From Litchfieldia alkalitelluris (lineage in GTDB: Bacteria; Bacillota; Bacilli; Bacillales; Bacillaceae_L), in the NCBI RefSeq assembly GCF_002019645.1, contig NZ_KV917374.1, positions 2,306,696 through 2,370,695 of the forward strand: a stretch of 64,000 nucleotides of DNA, in the 5' to 3' direction. The position numbers were made by a program, and so were the translations under genes. The notes beneath the pieces were generated by a model that saw only the letters and a program-made list of their open reading frames with translations, did no database searches and had not been told where the DNA came from. This document shows, piece after piece, positions 36,703-45,686 of the stretch; positions within the stretch are counted from its first letter, which is position 1; every line of letters starts with the position of its first letter.

Positions 36703-37494
36703 ATGAGTCATCGCGCGAATGAAATTAGAAAACGAATAGCCAAAAGAAAACGAGAACGACTTCCAAGTTCTCCCTCACCAAACAGAAGAGGACCAACTCC
36801 TTTTCTAATGAATGAGGAAGAGAAATATGGTCATGATTCCTTTTCATCTTATGATGGAGGTCCAGGAGAGGGCGGACATCCACTTTTCCGAAAAGAAGTC
36901 TTCATGTTCAAAATTCTTGTTTCGGTTTGTCTTGTATTAGTTGTTGCTATCTTATTTAAAAATGGATCAGCTCAGTTTGACCCGGCACGGACCTTTGTAT
37001 CAGAAACGATGCAAAATGATTTTCAATTTACAGCCGTATCAGAATGGTATGAGGAACAATTCGGAAATCCATTAGCATTGTTCCCGACCGAAAAGGAAAA
37101 AGAGACGGAGTCTGAGGTCGCAAATGTCCCTCAATATGCAGTACCAGCAACAGGTAGAGTACTTGAGAGCTTTGAGAAAAATGGTCAAGGCATCATGGTT
37201 GAAACTGGAAGTAATTCTTCTGTAAAAGTGATGGATAGTGGAACTGTTATGTTTGCTGGCACAAGGGAAGACACTGGGAAAACAGTCATGATCCAGCATG
37301 CAGATGGTAGTCAAACCTGGTATGGCAACTTAGAATCGATTGCAGTCCCACTTTATACGTATGTCAAGGTAGGGGATGAGGTAGGTAAGGTTACAGATAC
37401 GGAAAATGAGAAAGGAATGTTTTATTTTGCCATCAAGCAAGGTAATACATTTATCGATCCGATTCAGGTGATACAGTTTGATAGCCTTGATTAA
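36703..37494 (+). CDS. spoIVFA: Stage IV sporulation protein SpoIVFA
   Basis: SpoIVFA anchors and inhibits the SpoIVFB protease in the outer forespore membrane until the sigma-K checkpoint signal. ATG at 36703 gives MSHRANEIRKRI, matching the B. subtilis N-terminus, and AAGGGAATGGTG precedes it; an upstream TTG at 36670 is rejected. A single membrane helix lies at about 66-84. The C-terminal part (about 165-262) is a LytM/M23-type beta domain (GNLESIAVPLYTYVKVGDEVGKV) that seems non-catalytic. Length 263 is normal. It overlaps spoIVFB. Confidence 0.95.
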   Translation: MSHRANEIRKRIAKRKRERLPSSPSPNRRGPTPFLMNEEEKYGHDSFSSYDGGPGEGGHPLFRKEVFMFKILVSVCLVLVVAILFKNGSAQFDPARTFVSETMQNDFQFTAVSEWYEEQFGNPLALFPTEKEKETESEVANVPQYAVPATGRVLESFEKNGQGIMVETGSNSSVKVMDSGTVMFAGTREDTGKTVMIQHADGSQTWYGNLESIAVPLYTYVKVGDEVGKVTDTENEKGMFYFAIKQGNTFIDPIQVIQFDSLD

Positions 37495-38344
37495 GCTATT
37501 TTCAAAAATTCATATTCATCCATTATTATGGGGACTAATAGGACTTGCAATTGTTACTGCCCATTTTAGAGAACTTCTTCTACTGTTCGTCATTGTATTT
37601 GTCCATGAAATGGGTCACGCGCTTTGTGCCCATTTTTTTTCATGGAGAATAAAACGTATTCTTCTCCTTCCCTTTGGGGGCATGGCTGAGATGGAGGAGC
37701 ATGGAAATCGCCCGTTAAAAGAGGAAATTCTGGTGACAATTGCTGGACCTATTCAACACATTTGGATGGTTGCGGTTGCCTATCTGCTCTATTCGATCTC
37801 ATTCATTTCCCAATCAACATTTGATCTTTTTGTCTTCCAAAATATGATGATTTTTTGTTTTAATCTGCTCCCAATTTGGCCATTAGATGGTGGAAAACTG
37901 TTATTTGCTTTATTTTCATGGAAGCTGCCATTCTTTCAATCTCATAAAATGATGCTTTTATCTTCCTGTACAGCGATTGCTTTATTTTTAATTGGGTTAA
38001 TCATCATCAATCCAATGCAATTAAATTTATGGATCATTGTTGTTTTTCTCATTTATTCAGTGTTTGACGAATGGAAAAATCGACATTATGTGTTAATGCG
38101 ATTTTTGCTAGAAAGATATTACGGAAAACGGAACAACATTTTAATGCTGAAGCCCTTAGAGGTAGATGAGAAGGATAAAATTCAAGATATTTTATGGTTA
38201 TTTCAAAGAGGGTATAAGCATCCGATCGTTATTTATAAGAATGGAAAAAAGCAACTTCCGATTGATGAAAATGAACTATTATATGCATATTTTTCAGAAA
38301 AAAAGACCACTGAAACGGTTGGAGAAGTATTTTATTCATATTGA
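37478..38344 (+). CDS. spoIVFB: Intramembrane metalloprotease SpoIVFB
   Basis: A site-2 protease family (M50) enzyme that removes the pro-sequence of sigma-K in the mother cell. The HEMGH zinc motif lies in the second membrane segment (about 43-47) and the third ligand in NLLPIWPLDGGK (Asp). Six membrane segments and a C-terminal CBS-like cytoplasmic region (about 215-285) are visible. TTG start with AGGTG 7 bases upstream; an in-frame TTG 9 bases later is an alternative. The 17-base overlap with spoIVFA indicates coupling, as in B. subtilis. Confidence 0.95.
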   Translation: MIALIKLFSKIHIHPLLWGLIGLAIVTAHFRELLLLFVIVFVHEMGHALCAHFFSWRIKRILLLPFGGMAEMEEHGNRPLKEEILVTIAGPIQHIWMVAVAYLLYSISFISQSTFDLFVFQNMMIFCFNLLPIWPLDGGKLLFALFSWKLPFFQSHKMMLLSSCTAIALFLIGLIIINPMQLNLWIIVVFLIYSVFDEWKNRHYVLMRFLLERYYGKRNNILMLKPLEVDEKDKIQDILWLFQRGYKHPIVIYKNGKKQLPIDENELLYAYFSEKKTTETVGEVFYSY

Positions 38345-38406
38345 CGTAGCCTGAGAAAATCGGTAAATTGATAGCATCAAGTTACGTCAAAGTGAGGCTT
38401 TACATA

Positions 38407-39864
38407 GTGAGAAAAATGATAGTGAATTGCACGTCTACTGAAAAGAGACTTGCTATTATCGAAGAAGAACAAGTTGTAGAAATTAAAATTGCTCAGCCTG
38501 GGACCAGAGAACATATTGGGGACATTTATGTTGGAAGAATAACGGATGTTATACCTGGAATGCAAGCGGTATTTGTGGACATCGGCACAGGAAAAAACGG
38601 CTATCTCCATCGAGATCAATTAGTATCGTATCATCTTTCACCTTTAACTAAAGAGCAAAAGAAAGACAAAAGTGTTTCTTCCTTTGCTTCTCAAGGTCAA
38701 GAGATCTTAGTTCAAGTTGTGAAAGAAGGGGTCGGAGGCAAAGGGCCAAGACTAACTGAAATGGTTGAACTTTCCGGAAGTCACCTTGTTTATATGCCAA
38801 AAGGCAAACAGCTTTCTGTTAGTAAAAAAATGCGTACTGAAGAGGAACGAGAAAAGTGGAGACGATTTGGTGAGCAAGTTTGTAATGAGGAAGAAGGAGT
38901 TATTTTTCGAACATCCTGTGAAAATCAACACGATGAGATTGTGCTTCAGGAGTTAACACAACTTAGAGCTACAGCTGAAGAAATCGTTACTAGACAGAGA
39001 GAAAGAAATAAGCCTGGAATTGTGTTTGAAGCCTTATCGATGGTTCGGAGGCTTCTTCAGGATGAAAATATGGAAAAAATTACCGAACTCATTGTTGATG
39101 ATTTTGAAATCTTTCAAGAACTTAAACGAGAATATCCTGATAAAATACAGCGATATCAAAGGAAAGAAAATATTTTTACGTCATATGGAATCGATCTTGA
39201 GCTTGAAAAAGCATTACATAAAAAAGTTACTTGTAAAAATGGTTCTTATATTATTATTGAAAAAACAGAAGCTTGTACGGTCATTGATGTAAATTCTGGT
39301 AAATTCAAGGCGGAAACTAGCCAACGAGATACTGCTCTTTTAACAAATATTGAAGCAGCAAAGGAAATTGCTCGTCAACTTCGGCTCAGAAATATTGGTG
39401 GAATAGTTTTAGTTGATTTCATCGATATGAAAAATGTAAAAGACCAACAAAAGGTAATTGATTCATTTAAAGAAGTAGCTAAAAAAGATCGCCTGTTAGT
39501 GAGAGTTCTTGGATTTACCGCTTTAGGTATCCTTGAAATTACGAGACAAAAAACAAACCAAAGTTTGTCAGAGATTCTGCAGTCACCGTGTTATTTATGT
39601 AACGGAACAGGAAAAAGCCTTAGTATTGAAAGTATGTACTATCAAATGGAAAGGCAATTACTGGAGTATCATGGCAGTGATTATGAAGCTGCATGGATTG
39701 AAGTTACTCCTGAATTACGAGAATTCATTGATAAAAAGAAGCGAAAACCCTTAGAAGAAAAATTATCTCTTTCTATTTTTATCACAGAACGATATAATGG
39801 AGAGCGTGGTTATCATATTCGTCATCTCGGTTCAGTCCAGGAAGTGCAGAATCGAGTAGAATAG
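38407..39864 (+). CDS. rng: Ribonuclease E/G family endoribonuclease
   Basis: A single-strand-specific endoribonuclease of the RNase E/G family, involved in RNA processing and decay. The S1 domain (GDIYVGRITDVIPGMQAVFVD) is split-type, the catalytic metal Asp residues lie in TVIDVNSGKF and VDFIDM, and the zinc-link cysteines in CYLCNGTG. Length is about 485, RNase G-like, without an RNase E scaffold tail. GTG at 38407 follows GTGAGG; ATG at 38416 is also possible. B. subtilis lacks this enzyme, but in other Bacillaceae it sits here between spoIVFB and rplU. Confidence 0.93.
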   Translation: MRKMIVNCTSTEKRLAIIEEEQVVEIKIAQPGTREHIGDIYVGRITDVIPGMQAVFVDIGTGKNGYLHRDQLVSYHLSPLTKEQKKDKSVSSFASQGQEILVQVVKEGVGGKGPRLTEMVELSGSHLVYMPKGKQLSVSKKMRTEEEREKWRRFGEQVCNEEEGVIFRTSCENQHDEIVLQELTQLRATAEEIVTRQRERNKPGIVFEALSMVRRLLQDENMEKITELIVDDFEIFQELKREYPDKIQRYQRKENIFTSYGIDLELEKALHKKVTCKNGSYIIIEKTEACTVIDVNSGKFKAETSQRDTALLTNIEAAKEIARQLRLRNIGGIVLVDFIDMKNVKDQQKVIDSFKEVAKKDRLLVRVLGFTALGILEITRQKTNQSLSEILQSPCYLCNGTGKSLSIESMYYQMERQLLEYHGSDYEAAWIEVTPELREFIDKKKRKPLEEKLSLSIFITERYNGERGYHIRHLGSVQEVQNRVE

Positions 39865-39885
39865 GTATCTATTTTTAAATTTTTA

Positions 39886-39913
39886 TTGACACTAGACTCA
39901 CGATTATGATAAT
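39886..39913 (+). promoter_or_regulatory. Promoter of the rplU operon
   Basis: A perfect TTGACA at 39886-39891 and GATAAT at 39908-39913, 16 bases apart, precede the L21 leader. This is the best sigma-A match in the window. Confidence 0.8.
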
Positions 39914-39924
39914 ATTCTTATGTT

Positions 39925-40034
39925 ATTGTTTGTAGCACCCTTGCTACAACCGCACAGACCAGGTATTAAGATTTTAGTAGTAAAATGCTAAAGCACCTGC
40001 CGATGGCGAGTCTTAGTCCAAATTATAGGAGGTG
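39925..40034 (+). ncRNA. Ribosomal protein L21 leader
   Basis: A structured leader between a strong promoter and rplU. TGTAGC (39931-39936) and GCTACA (39943-39948) form the first hairpin; GACCAGGT pairs in part with AGCACCTG, and a CGATGGCGAG segment precedes the AGGAGGTG site. Such a leader is known upstream of rplU in Firmicutes, where ribosomal protein binding is thought to give autoregulation. Exact ends are estimates. Confidence 0.8.
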
Positions 40035-40039
40035 CAATT

Positions 40040-40348
40040 ATGTACGCAATTATTGAAACTGGTGGTAAGCAAATCAAGGTTGAAGAAGGCCAAGCAATCT
40101 ACGTTGAGAAATTGAACGGAGAAGCTGGTGAAACAGTTACTTTTGACAAAGTATTATTCGTTGGTGGCGAAAACGTGAAAGTTGGTAGCCCAACTGTTGA
40201 AGGTGCTTCTGTAACAGCTAAAGTTGAAAAACAAGGTCGCGCTAAGAAGATCGTTGTTTTCAAATATAAAGCTAAAAAGAACTACCGTAAAAAGCAAGGT
40301 CACCGTCAACCATACACTAAAGTTGTTATCGAAAAGATCAACGCTTAA
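40040..40348 (+). CDS. rplU: 50S ribosomal protein L21
   Basis: Large-subunit protein L21, 102 residues, with [18 protein letters not shown] at the N-terminus and the basic [26 protein letters not shown]-terminal region typical of bacterial L21. A strong AGGAGGTG lies 7 bases before ATG. It is first in the rplU-prp-rpmA operon, behind an L21 leader. Confidence 0.99.
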   Translation: MYAIIETGGKQIKVEEGQAIYVEKLNGEAGETVTFDKVLFVGGENVKVGSPTVEGASVTAKVEKQGRAKKIVVFKYKAKKNYRKKQGHRQPYTKVVIEKINA

Positions 40349-40358
40349 GGGTTAACGG

Positions 40359-40995
<637 letters not shown>

Positions 40996-41004
40996 TACTT
41001 CCTA

Positions 41005-41040
41005 GAAAACTCTAGCCGCTAAGGTTAGAGTTTTCTTTTT
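41005..41040 (+). terminator. Terminator of the rplU-prp-rpmA operon
   Basis: GAAAACTCTAGCC and GGTTAGAGTTTTC pair with one wobble around a 5-6 base loop, then a T run. Confidence 0.88.
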
Positions 41041-41200
41041 GTTGTCGTATTTTAGCAAAAGGTCTGTTATAATTTTCATGGGGAAAACTTAGAAATTCTA
41101 AGTAAGTATATAAACATACTACATACATATCAGAATGAAAATAAACCTATAAAAGGACAATAAGAAAATCGGTGAAACTTTCTTATATAGGAGTTACGTG

Positions 41201-41737
41201 ATGAAAAAGGATTGGAATACTGTTGAGATTTTAAAACACTCCAGGCACGATTGGTTAAATAAAATTCAGTTAATCAAGGGCAATATTGCTCTTGAAAGAT
41301 TAGATCGTGTGAAGGAAATTATAGAGGAAATTGTAATAGAAACACAAAATGAAACGAAACTGACGAATTTGCAGCTTCCTTCATTAGCTGCTTTTTTGAT
41401 GACATATAATTGGGAACAGCATAAATTTACAATTGAGTTTGAAGTCTTAGGAGAATTGATAAACTTATCAGAGTATGATCAGTCCCTAACTGAGTGGTGT
41501 GAACAGTTTTTCTCATTGCTTGAGAAACACGTTGACGCAAACGGTGAAAATCATTTATTTGTTTCGGTTGAATTGTTCGAGGAAGAAACTCGTTTTCTTT
41601 TTGATTTTAGTGGAATAATAGAGAATACAGAAGTGATTACCCAATCACTCAAAAAGAAAACACTAAAGAACATTGAGCTCATTGATTGTAGTGTACATAC
41701 CCATGAATTAACAGTAAGTGTTCGTTTAGTTAAGTAA
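41201..41737 (+). CDS. spo0B: Sporulation phosphotransferase Spo0B
   Basis: Spo0B relays phosphate from Spo0F-P to Spo0A in the sporulation phosphorelay. The N-terminal helical hairpin carries the phosphorylated His in LKHSRHDWLNKIQLIKG (the His of RHDWLN). The rest is a degenerate kinase-like domain. ATG at 41201 has AGGAG 7 bases upstream; a GTG at 41198 is in frame. Length 178 is close to normal. spo0B-obg is the standard Bacillus order. Confidence 0.95.
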   Translation: MKKDWNTVEILKHSRHDWLNKIQLIKGNIALERLDRVKEIIEEIVIETQNETKLTNLQLPSLAAFLMTYNWEQHKFTIEFEVLGELINLSEYDQSLTEWCEQFFSLLEKHVDANGENHLFVSVELFEEETRFLFDFSGIIENTEVITQSLKKKTLKNIELIDCSVHTHELTVSVRLVK

Positions 41738-41786
41738 TCTTTGAACAAAAGCCAAGTTTTAGGCTTATAAGACCGGAGGGAATCAA

Positions 41787-43076
41787 ATGTTTGTCGATCA
41801 AGTCAAAGTGTTTGTAAAAGGTGGAGACGGTGGTAACGGAATTGTAGCCTATCGTCGTGAGAAATATGTGCCAATGGGTGGTCCAGCAGGTGGAGACGGT
41901 GGTAAAGGTGCTGACGTCATCTTTGAAGTAGAAGAAGGACTACGTACATTAATGGACTTCCGTTATCAACGTCATTTTAAGGCAAAACGTGGAGAACATG
42001 GAATGTCTAAAAATCAGCATGGGAAAAATGCTGAGCCGATGATTGTTAAAGTTCCACCTGGAACCGTGGTATCAGATGTGAATACGGGTGAGGTTATTGC
42101 TGATTTGACTCAACATGGTCAGAGAGCAATCATTGCTAAAGGTGGTCGTGGTGGTCGAGGAAATTCTCGTTTTGCTACACCAGCTAACCCTGCTCCTGAA
42201 ATTGCCGAAAATGGTGAACCAGGACAAGAGCGCGATATTCAATTAGAGCTAAAGGTTTTAGCTGATGTTGGTTTAGTTGGCTTCCCGAGTGTTGGAAAAT
42301 CAACGCTTTTATCAGTGGTTTCATCTGCAAAACCAAAAATCGGTGAATATCACTTTACAACCATCGTTCCAAACCTTGGAGTAGTGGAAACTGAAGATGG
42401 TCGTAGCTTTGTTATGGCTGATTTGCCTGGACTGATTGAAGGGGCACATCAAGGAGTAGGTTTAGGACACCAATTCCTTCGTCATATTGAGCGCACACGT
42501 GTTATCGTCCATGTGATCGATATGTCTGCATTAGAAGGACGCGATCCATATGAAGATTACCTAACAATTAATGAAGAATTAAAAGAGTATAATCTTCGGT
42601 TAACTGAAAGACCACAAATTGTTGTTGCTAACAAAATGGACATGCCTGATGCCGAGGAAAATCTTGAAGCATTTAAAGAGAAGCTTAATAATGATGATGT
42701 AAGAATTTTCCCAATCTCAGCAGTAACACGTCAAGGGGTTAGAGACTTATTATTTACAGTTGCTGATTTAATTGAAACAACACCAGAATTCCCTATGGAA
42801 ATCGAAGAAGAAGTATCAGACAAGCGTGTTGTTTATCGTCATGAAAAAGCGGAAAATGACTTTGAACTTTCTAGAGACCCAGATGGAGCGTGGGTAATCT
42901 CCGGAGATAAAATTGAAAAGCTATTCAAAATGACCAACTTAGAACGTGAAGAATCAATCCGTAGATTCTCAAGACAAATGCGCGGCATGGGAATTGACGA
43001 CGCACTACGCGAACGCGGAGCAAAACATGGCGACACAGTTAGATTAATGGAATTTGAATTTGAATTTGTTGAGTAA
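41787..43076 (+). CDS. obg: GTPase Obg
   Basis: An essential ribosome-associated GTPase linked to 50S assembly and to stress and sporulation signalling. The Gly-rich Obg fold (about 1-158), G domain with GFPSVGKS (P-loop), DLPGLIEG (G3) and NKMD (G4), and the C-terminal OCT domain (about 350-429) are in order. Length 429 matches B. subtilis. ATG follows GGAGGGAA. Repeat A lies between it and pheB. Confidence 0.98.
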   Translation: MFVDQVKVFVKGGDGGNGIVAYRREKYVPMGGPAGGDGGKGADVIFEVEEGLRTLMDFRYQRHFKAKRGEHGMSKNQHGKNAEPMIVKVPPGTVVSDVNTGEVIADLTQHGQRAIIAKGGRGGRGNSRFATPANPAPEIAENGEPGQERDIQLELKVLADVGLVGFPSVGKSTLLSVVSSAKPKIGEYHFTTIVPNLGVVETEDGRSFVMADLPGLIEGAHQGVGLGHQFLRHIERTRVIVHVIDMSALEGRDPYEDYLTINEELKEYNLRLTERPQIVVANKMDMPDAEENLEAFKEKLNNDDVRIFPISAVTRQGVRDLLFTVADLIETTPEFPMEIEEEVSDKRVVYRHEKAENDFELSRDPDGAWVISGDKIEKLFKMTNLEREESIRRFSRQMRGMGIDDALRERGAKHGDTVRLMEFEFEFVE

Positions 43077-43117
43077 AAAAATATTCGCACCATGAAGGAT
43101 GAAAAGTATTAACATAG

Positions 43118-43249
43118 TTGGAATGAGCGGAGAGTCACCTGACTCCTGCGGGATATAGCGGTTTCGGGAGACCCCACAGGAGCCATAGGCGACGAGGAGG
43201 CTCCCGGATCGCCCCGCGGAAAGCAGGTGGATCGCAGCGAATGGAACTC
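43118..43249 (+). repeat. Repeat A, copy 6, flanked by split linker
   Basis: The closing stem is TCACCTG (43135-43141) with CAGGTGG (43224-43230): relative to copy 2, T-to-C on the left is matched by A-to-G on the right. Left flank (43082-43095) is the linker part ATATTCGCACCATG; right flank (about 43263-43278) is TTTTCAGAGTAGACA, the other linker part. It interrupts the spo0B-obg-pheB-pheA cluster. Confidence 0.9.
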
Positions 43250-43353
43250 GCTCAACTAGTTATTTTCAGAGTAGACAATATATTAAAGATAAGAGTTTGG
43301 ATGGGTATGTCATATAGACAAAAAGAGATATACCTTGAGGGGTGGGGAGAAAC

Positions 43354-43806
43354 ATGACCAAAAAACTAGATGAAAAATTTTATCTTGTACGTGAAGACGT
43401 CTTACCAGAAGCCATTCGAAAAACACTAGAGGCAAAAGAATTAATTGAACGTGGCAAAGCAGAATCAATCGCTATCGCCACACAGCAAGTAGATTTAAGC
43501 CGAAGCGCCTTCTATAAATACCGTGATACGGTTTTTCCTTTTCATACAATGGTAAAGGAACAAATCATTAGTTTGTTTTTTCACTTAGAAGATCGTTCAG
43601 GAACACTATCACAGTTGTTAGCCGTGGTGGCTGAAGTAGGTTGTAATGTCCTCACCATCCACCAAACGATACCACTAAGAGGAAAAGCTAATGTTACATT
43701 ATCACTAAATACTTCGGGTATGTCTGTGGAAATTACCGAACTGATTTCCAAACTAAAACGTCTAGAATTTGTAGATAAGGTAGACATCCTTGGTACAGGC
43801 GCATAG
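43354..43806 (+). CDS. pheB: ACT-domain protein PheB
   Basis: A small cytoplasmic ACT-domain protein of 150 residues, encoded next to prephenate dehydratase and probably sensing an amino acid. The C-terminal ACT domain reads [23 protein letters not shown]. An N-terminal helical region ([18 protein letters not shown]) precedes it. ATG at 43354 is chosen because GAGGGGTGGGGA lies 5-10 bases upstream. The stop lies 14 bases before pheA. Confidence 0.94.
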   Translation: MTKKLDEKFYLVREDVLPEAIRKTLEAKELIERGKAESIAIATQQVDLSRSAFYKYRDTVFPFHTMVKEQIISLFFHLEDRSGTLSQLLAVVAEVGCNVLTIHQTIPLRGKANVTLSLNTSGMSVEITELISKLKRLEFVDKVDILGTGA

Positions 43807-43820
43807 GGGGAGAATCAGTT

Positions 43821-44675
43821 TTGAAGGATTTAAAATTAATTGGTTATTTAGGACCGAAAGCAACATTTTCTGAGCAAGCAGTTAAAACCTTTTTTCCAAA
43901 CAGCACTCGTAAGTCATATGATACGATTCCTTCGTGTATTGATGCAGCAGAAGAAGATCAAGTTGATGCAGCTGTAGTACCGCTTGAAAATACAATCGAA
44001 GGATCTGTAAATTTAACGTTAGATTACTTAATCCATGAACAGCCACTCCAAATTGTTGGAGAAGTGACTGTCCCGATTCAGCAACATTTGATGGTACACC
44101 CAAACCACGCAGACGATTGGACGAGTCTAGAAAAAGTTTATTCTCATCCACATGCCATCGCACAATGTCATAAGTTTTTGCATCAAACATGTCCAGAAGC
44201 CAAAATTGAGTATGTAACATCAACAGCGGCAGCTGCGGAATATGTAAGTCAGAATAGTGAACGACCAGTTGCAGCAATTGCGAATGAACTTGCTGCAAAA
44301 GAATATGGATTAATAATTGTGAAGCGCGATATTCATGATTTTGACAATAATCACACGCGATTTGTTGTTCTTCATAAAGCAGACCATCAACTAATCGTAG
44401 ACGGATTAGAGAATAAGGGCTATAAAACTACCTTGATGATTACATTGCCATCCGACCAAGCCGGAGCACTACACCAAGTACTCTCAGCATTTGCATGGCG
44501 TAAGCTTAATTTGTCAAAAATTGAATCCAGACCAATGAAAACAGGATTAGGTAATTATTTTTTCATCATCGATATCGAACAACAAATGGATGAGGTTTTA
44601 ATTCCCAGTGCAATTGCTGAATTGGAAGCGTTAGGTTGTTCAGTTAAAGTATTAGGTAGTTATCCTTATTTTTAA
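43821..44675 (+). CDS. pheA: Prephenate dehydratase
   Basis: Converts prephenate to phenylpyruvate, the committed step to phenylalanine. The N-terminal catalytic domain starts GYLGPKATFSEQAV and ends with the NNHTRFVVL (TRF) motif containing the catalytic Thr. The C-terminal ACT domain has GALHQVLSAFAWRKLNL and the ESRP block for feedback by Phe. TTG start follows AGGGGGA. Length 284 is normal. A terminator follows. Confidence 0.97.
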   Translation: MKDLKLIGYLGPKATFSEQAVKTFFPNSTRKSYDTIPSCIDAAEEDQVDAAVVPLENTIEGSVNLTLDYLIHEQPLQIVGEVTVPIQQHLMVHPNHADDWTSLEKVYSHPHAIAQCHKFLHQTCPEAKIEYVTSTAAAAEYVSQNSERPVAAIANELAAKEYGLIIVKRDIHDFDNNHTRFVVLHKADHQLIVDGLENKGYKTTLMITLPSDQAGALHQVLSAFAWRKLNLSKIESRPMKTGLGNYFFIIDIEQQMDEVLIPSAIAELEALGCSVKVLGSYPYF

Positions 44676-44680
44676 AACCT

Positions 44681-44709
44681 AAAGAGGACCGTAGAAGGTC
44701 TTTTTTTTA
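44681..44709 (+). terminator. Terminator of pheA
   Basis: AAAGAGGACC pairs with GGTCTTTTTT using two G-T pairs, with a 6-base loop and T run. Moderate stability. Confidence 0.65.
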
Positions 44710-44770
44710 TGGGAAAAAATGTACTTCAAGATAATAACAAGTTAATTAGAAATTACTAAAGGGAGGTGAT

Positions 44771-44866
44771 TTGCTGGATAAAGAGGAATTTAAACTCACA
44801 TCTTCTGAAATTAGTTCATTATGGGCCAGTATATTAATGACAACTAGGCACCATACGAATGAATAA
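44771..44866 (+). pseudogene. Frameshifted remnant of a DUF3231-type gene
   Basis: TTG follows GGGAGGTG at 5 bases. The 31-residue frame contains KLTSSEISSLWAS, matching the N-terminal pattern of DUF3231 proteins (LTxxEIxxLWxxYMNDS). Just after LWAS the other frame reads YINDN then stop, so one base has been lost or gained at about 44829. The rest of the gene is missing and repeat A begins 22 bases later. The family call is from memory. Confidence 0.5.
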
Positions 44867-44887
44867 TTGTATGAAGTAATTACTAAG

Positions 44888-45066
44888 TGTGTAATGAGCA
44901 AAGAGCCACTTGACTCCTGCGGGATATAGCGGTCACATGAGACCCCGAAGGAGCCAAAAGCGACGAGGAGGCTCATGGACCGCCCCGTGGCATCCCGCGA
45001 GTGGATTGCAGCGATTGGAACGCTCTAACCCTGGGGAAAGCGAGTGAACTGTAGCGAATGGAATTC
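44888..45066 (+). repeat. Repeat A, copy 7, with duplicated right end
   Basis: CCACTTG (44906-44912) pairs with CGAGTGG (44998-45004) using one G-T pair. The right end is present twice: GATTGCAGCGATTGGAACG, then GGGGAAAGCGAGTGAACTG...GCGAATGGAA up to 45062. The inner hairpin is somewhat decayed (CCCCGAAGGAG). Confidence 0.8.
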
Positions 45067-45085
45067 CTTCACACTAAGAAATTAT

Positions 45086-45127
45086 AAAAAAAAAGTTATC
45101 TCCTTGAATAGGAAATAACTTTTTTTT
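45086..45127 (-). terminator. Terminator of the niaR transcript
   Basis: An A-rich arm AAAAAAAAGTTATCTCC and GGAAATAACTTTTTTTT pair around TTGAATA. Symmetric enough to act on both strands. Confidence 0.8.
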
Positions 45128-45132
45128 ACATT

Positions 45133-45669
45133 CTACGACTCAATCAAATACCCAGCCCTAGCAAGCGCCGCACAAGCCGCATCAAGCTTTGCAATCGAAT
45201 CTGCCTCTAACGTATGCAAATGAGTTCCATCCGTCAACGAAGATAAATAGGCAGCCTTCGTCTCAACGATTTTTGCGATAAACTGGTCAACTTCCTTTCG
45301 ATTGCTAACCATAATGGATGCAGTCAAATCTCCGTACACAGGATGCTCGATAATAACATCCTTTATCGTTACCCCATTATCAACAATCAGATAAAGCTCG
45401 TCCACTGTCTGATTTGGTTTATGGAAGCTAGCAATTACCCTTTGGTGGATTTCTTCTTTTCCTTGATGCTTAAGATAAATATATCCCTGACTAGTTGCAA
45501 TAATTGGTTCATTCCTTGCTTTAAGAAGAGAAATATCCTGAACAATAATTTGACGGCTTACATTTGCTTTTGCAGCTAAATCTCCGCCTGTAATAGGATC
45601 TCTTTCATTCTTTAATAGCTCTAAAATGAATTCACGACGTTCTTCTCCTAAGATTTTTTTATCTTTCAT
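45133..45669 (-). CDS. niaR: NAD biosynthesis repressor NiaR (YrxA)
   Basis: A niacin-responsive DNA-binding repressor of de novo NAD genes. The N-terminal winged helix (about 10-60, GGDLAAKANVSRQIIVQDISLL) is followed by a 3H-type metal/ligand domain (about 75-175) with conserved His in HQRVI, EHPVYGD and GTHLHTLE. Length 178 is normal. It lies downstream of the NifS-type gene, in the same direction, 17 bases after its stop, as yrxA-nifS in B. subtilis. Target is likely the nifS-nadB intergenic region. Confidence 0.93.
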   Translation of the reverse strand: MKDKKILGEERREFILELLKNERDPITGGDLAAKANVSRQIIVQDISLLKARNEPIIATSQGYIYLKHQGKEEIHQRVIASFHKPNQTVDELYLIVDNGVTIKDVIIEHPVYGDLTASIMVSNRKEVDQFIAKIVETKAAYLSSLTDGTHLHTLEADSIAKLDAACAALARAGYLIES

Positions 45670-45686
45670 ATAACGTCACCTTCTCT

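Larger units (their letters stand above)
44676..45132. other. Intergenic region between pheA and niaR
   Basis: A 457-base gap. It contains the pheA terminator, a short decayed coding remnant with a good ribosome-binding site, repeat A copy 7 with a duplicated right end, and the niaR terminator. Nothing else is seen. Confidence 0.6.
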
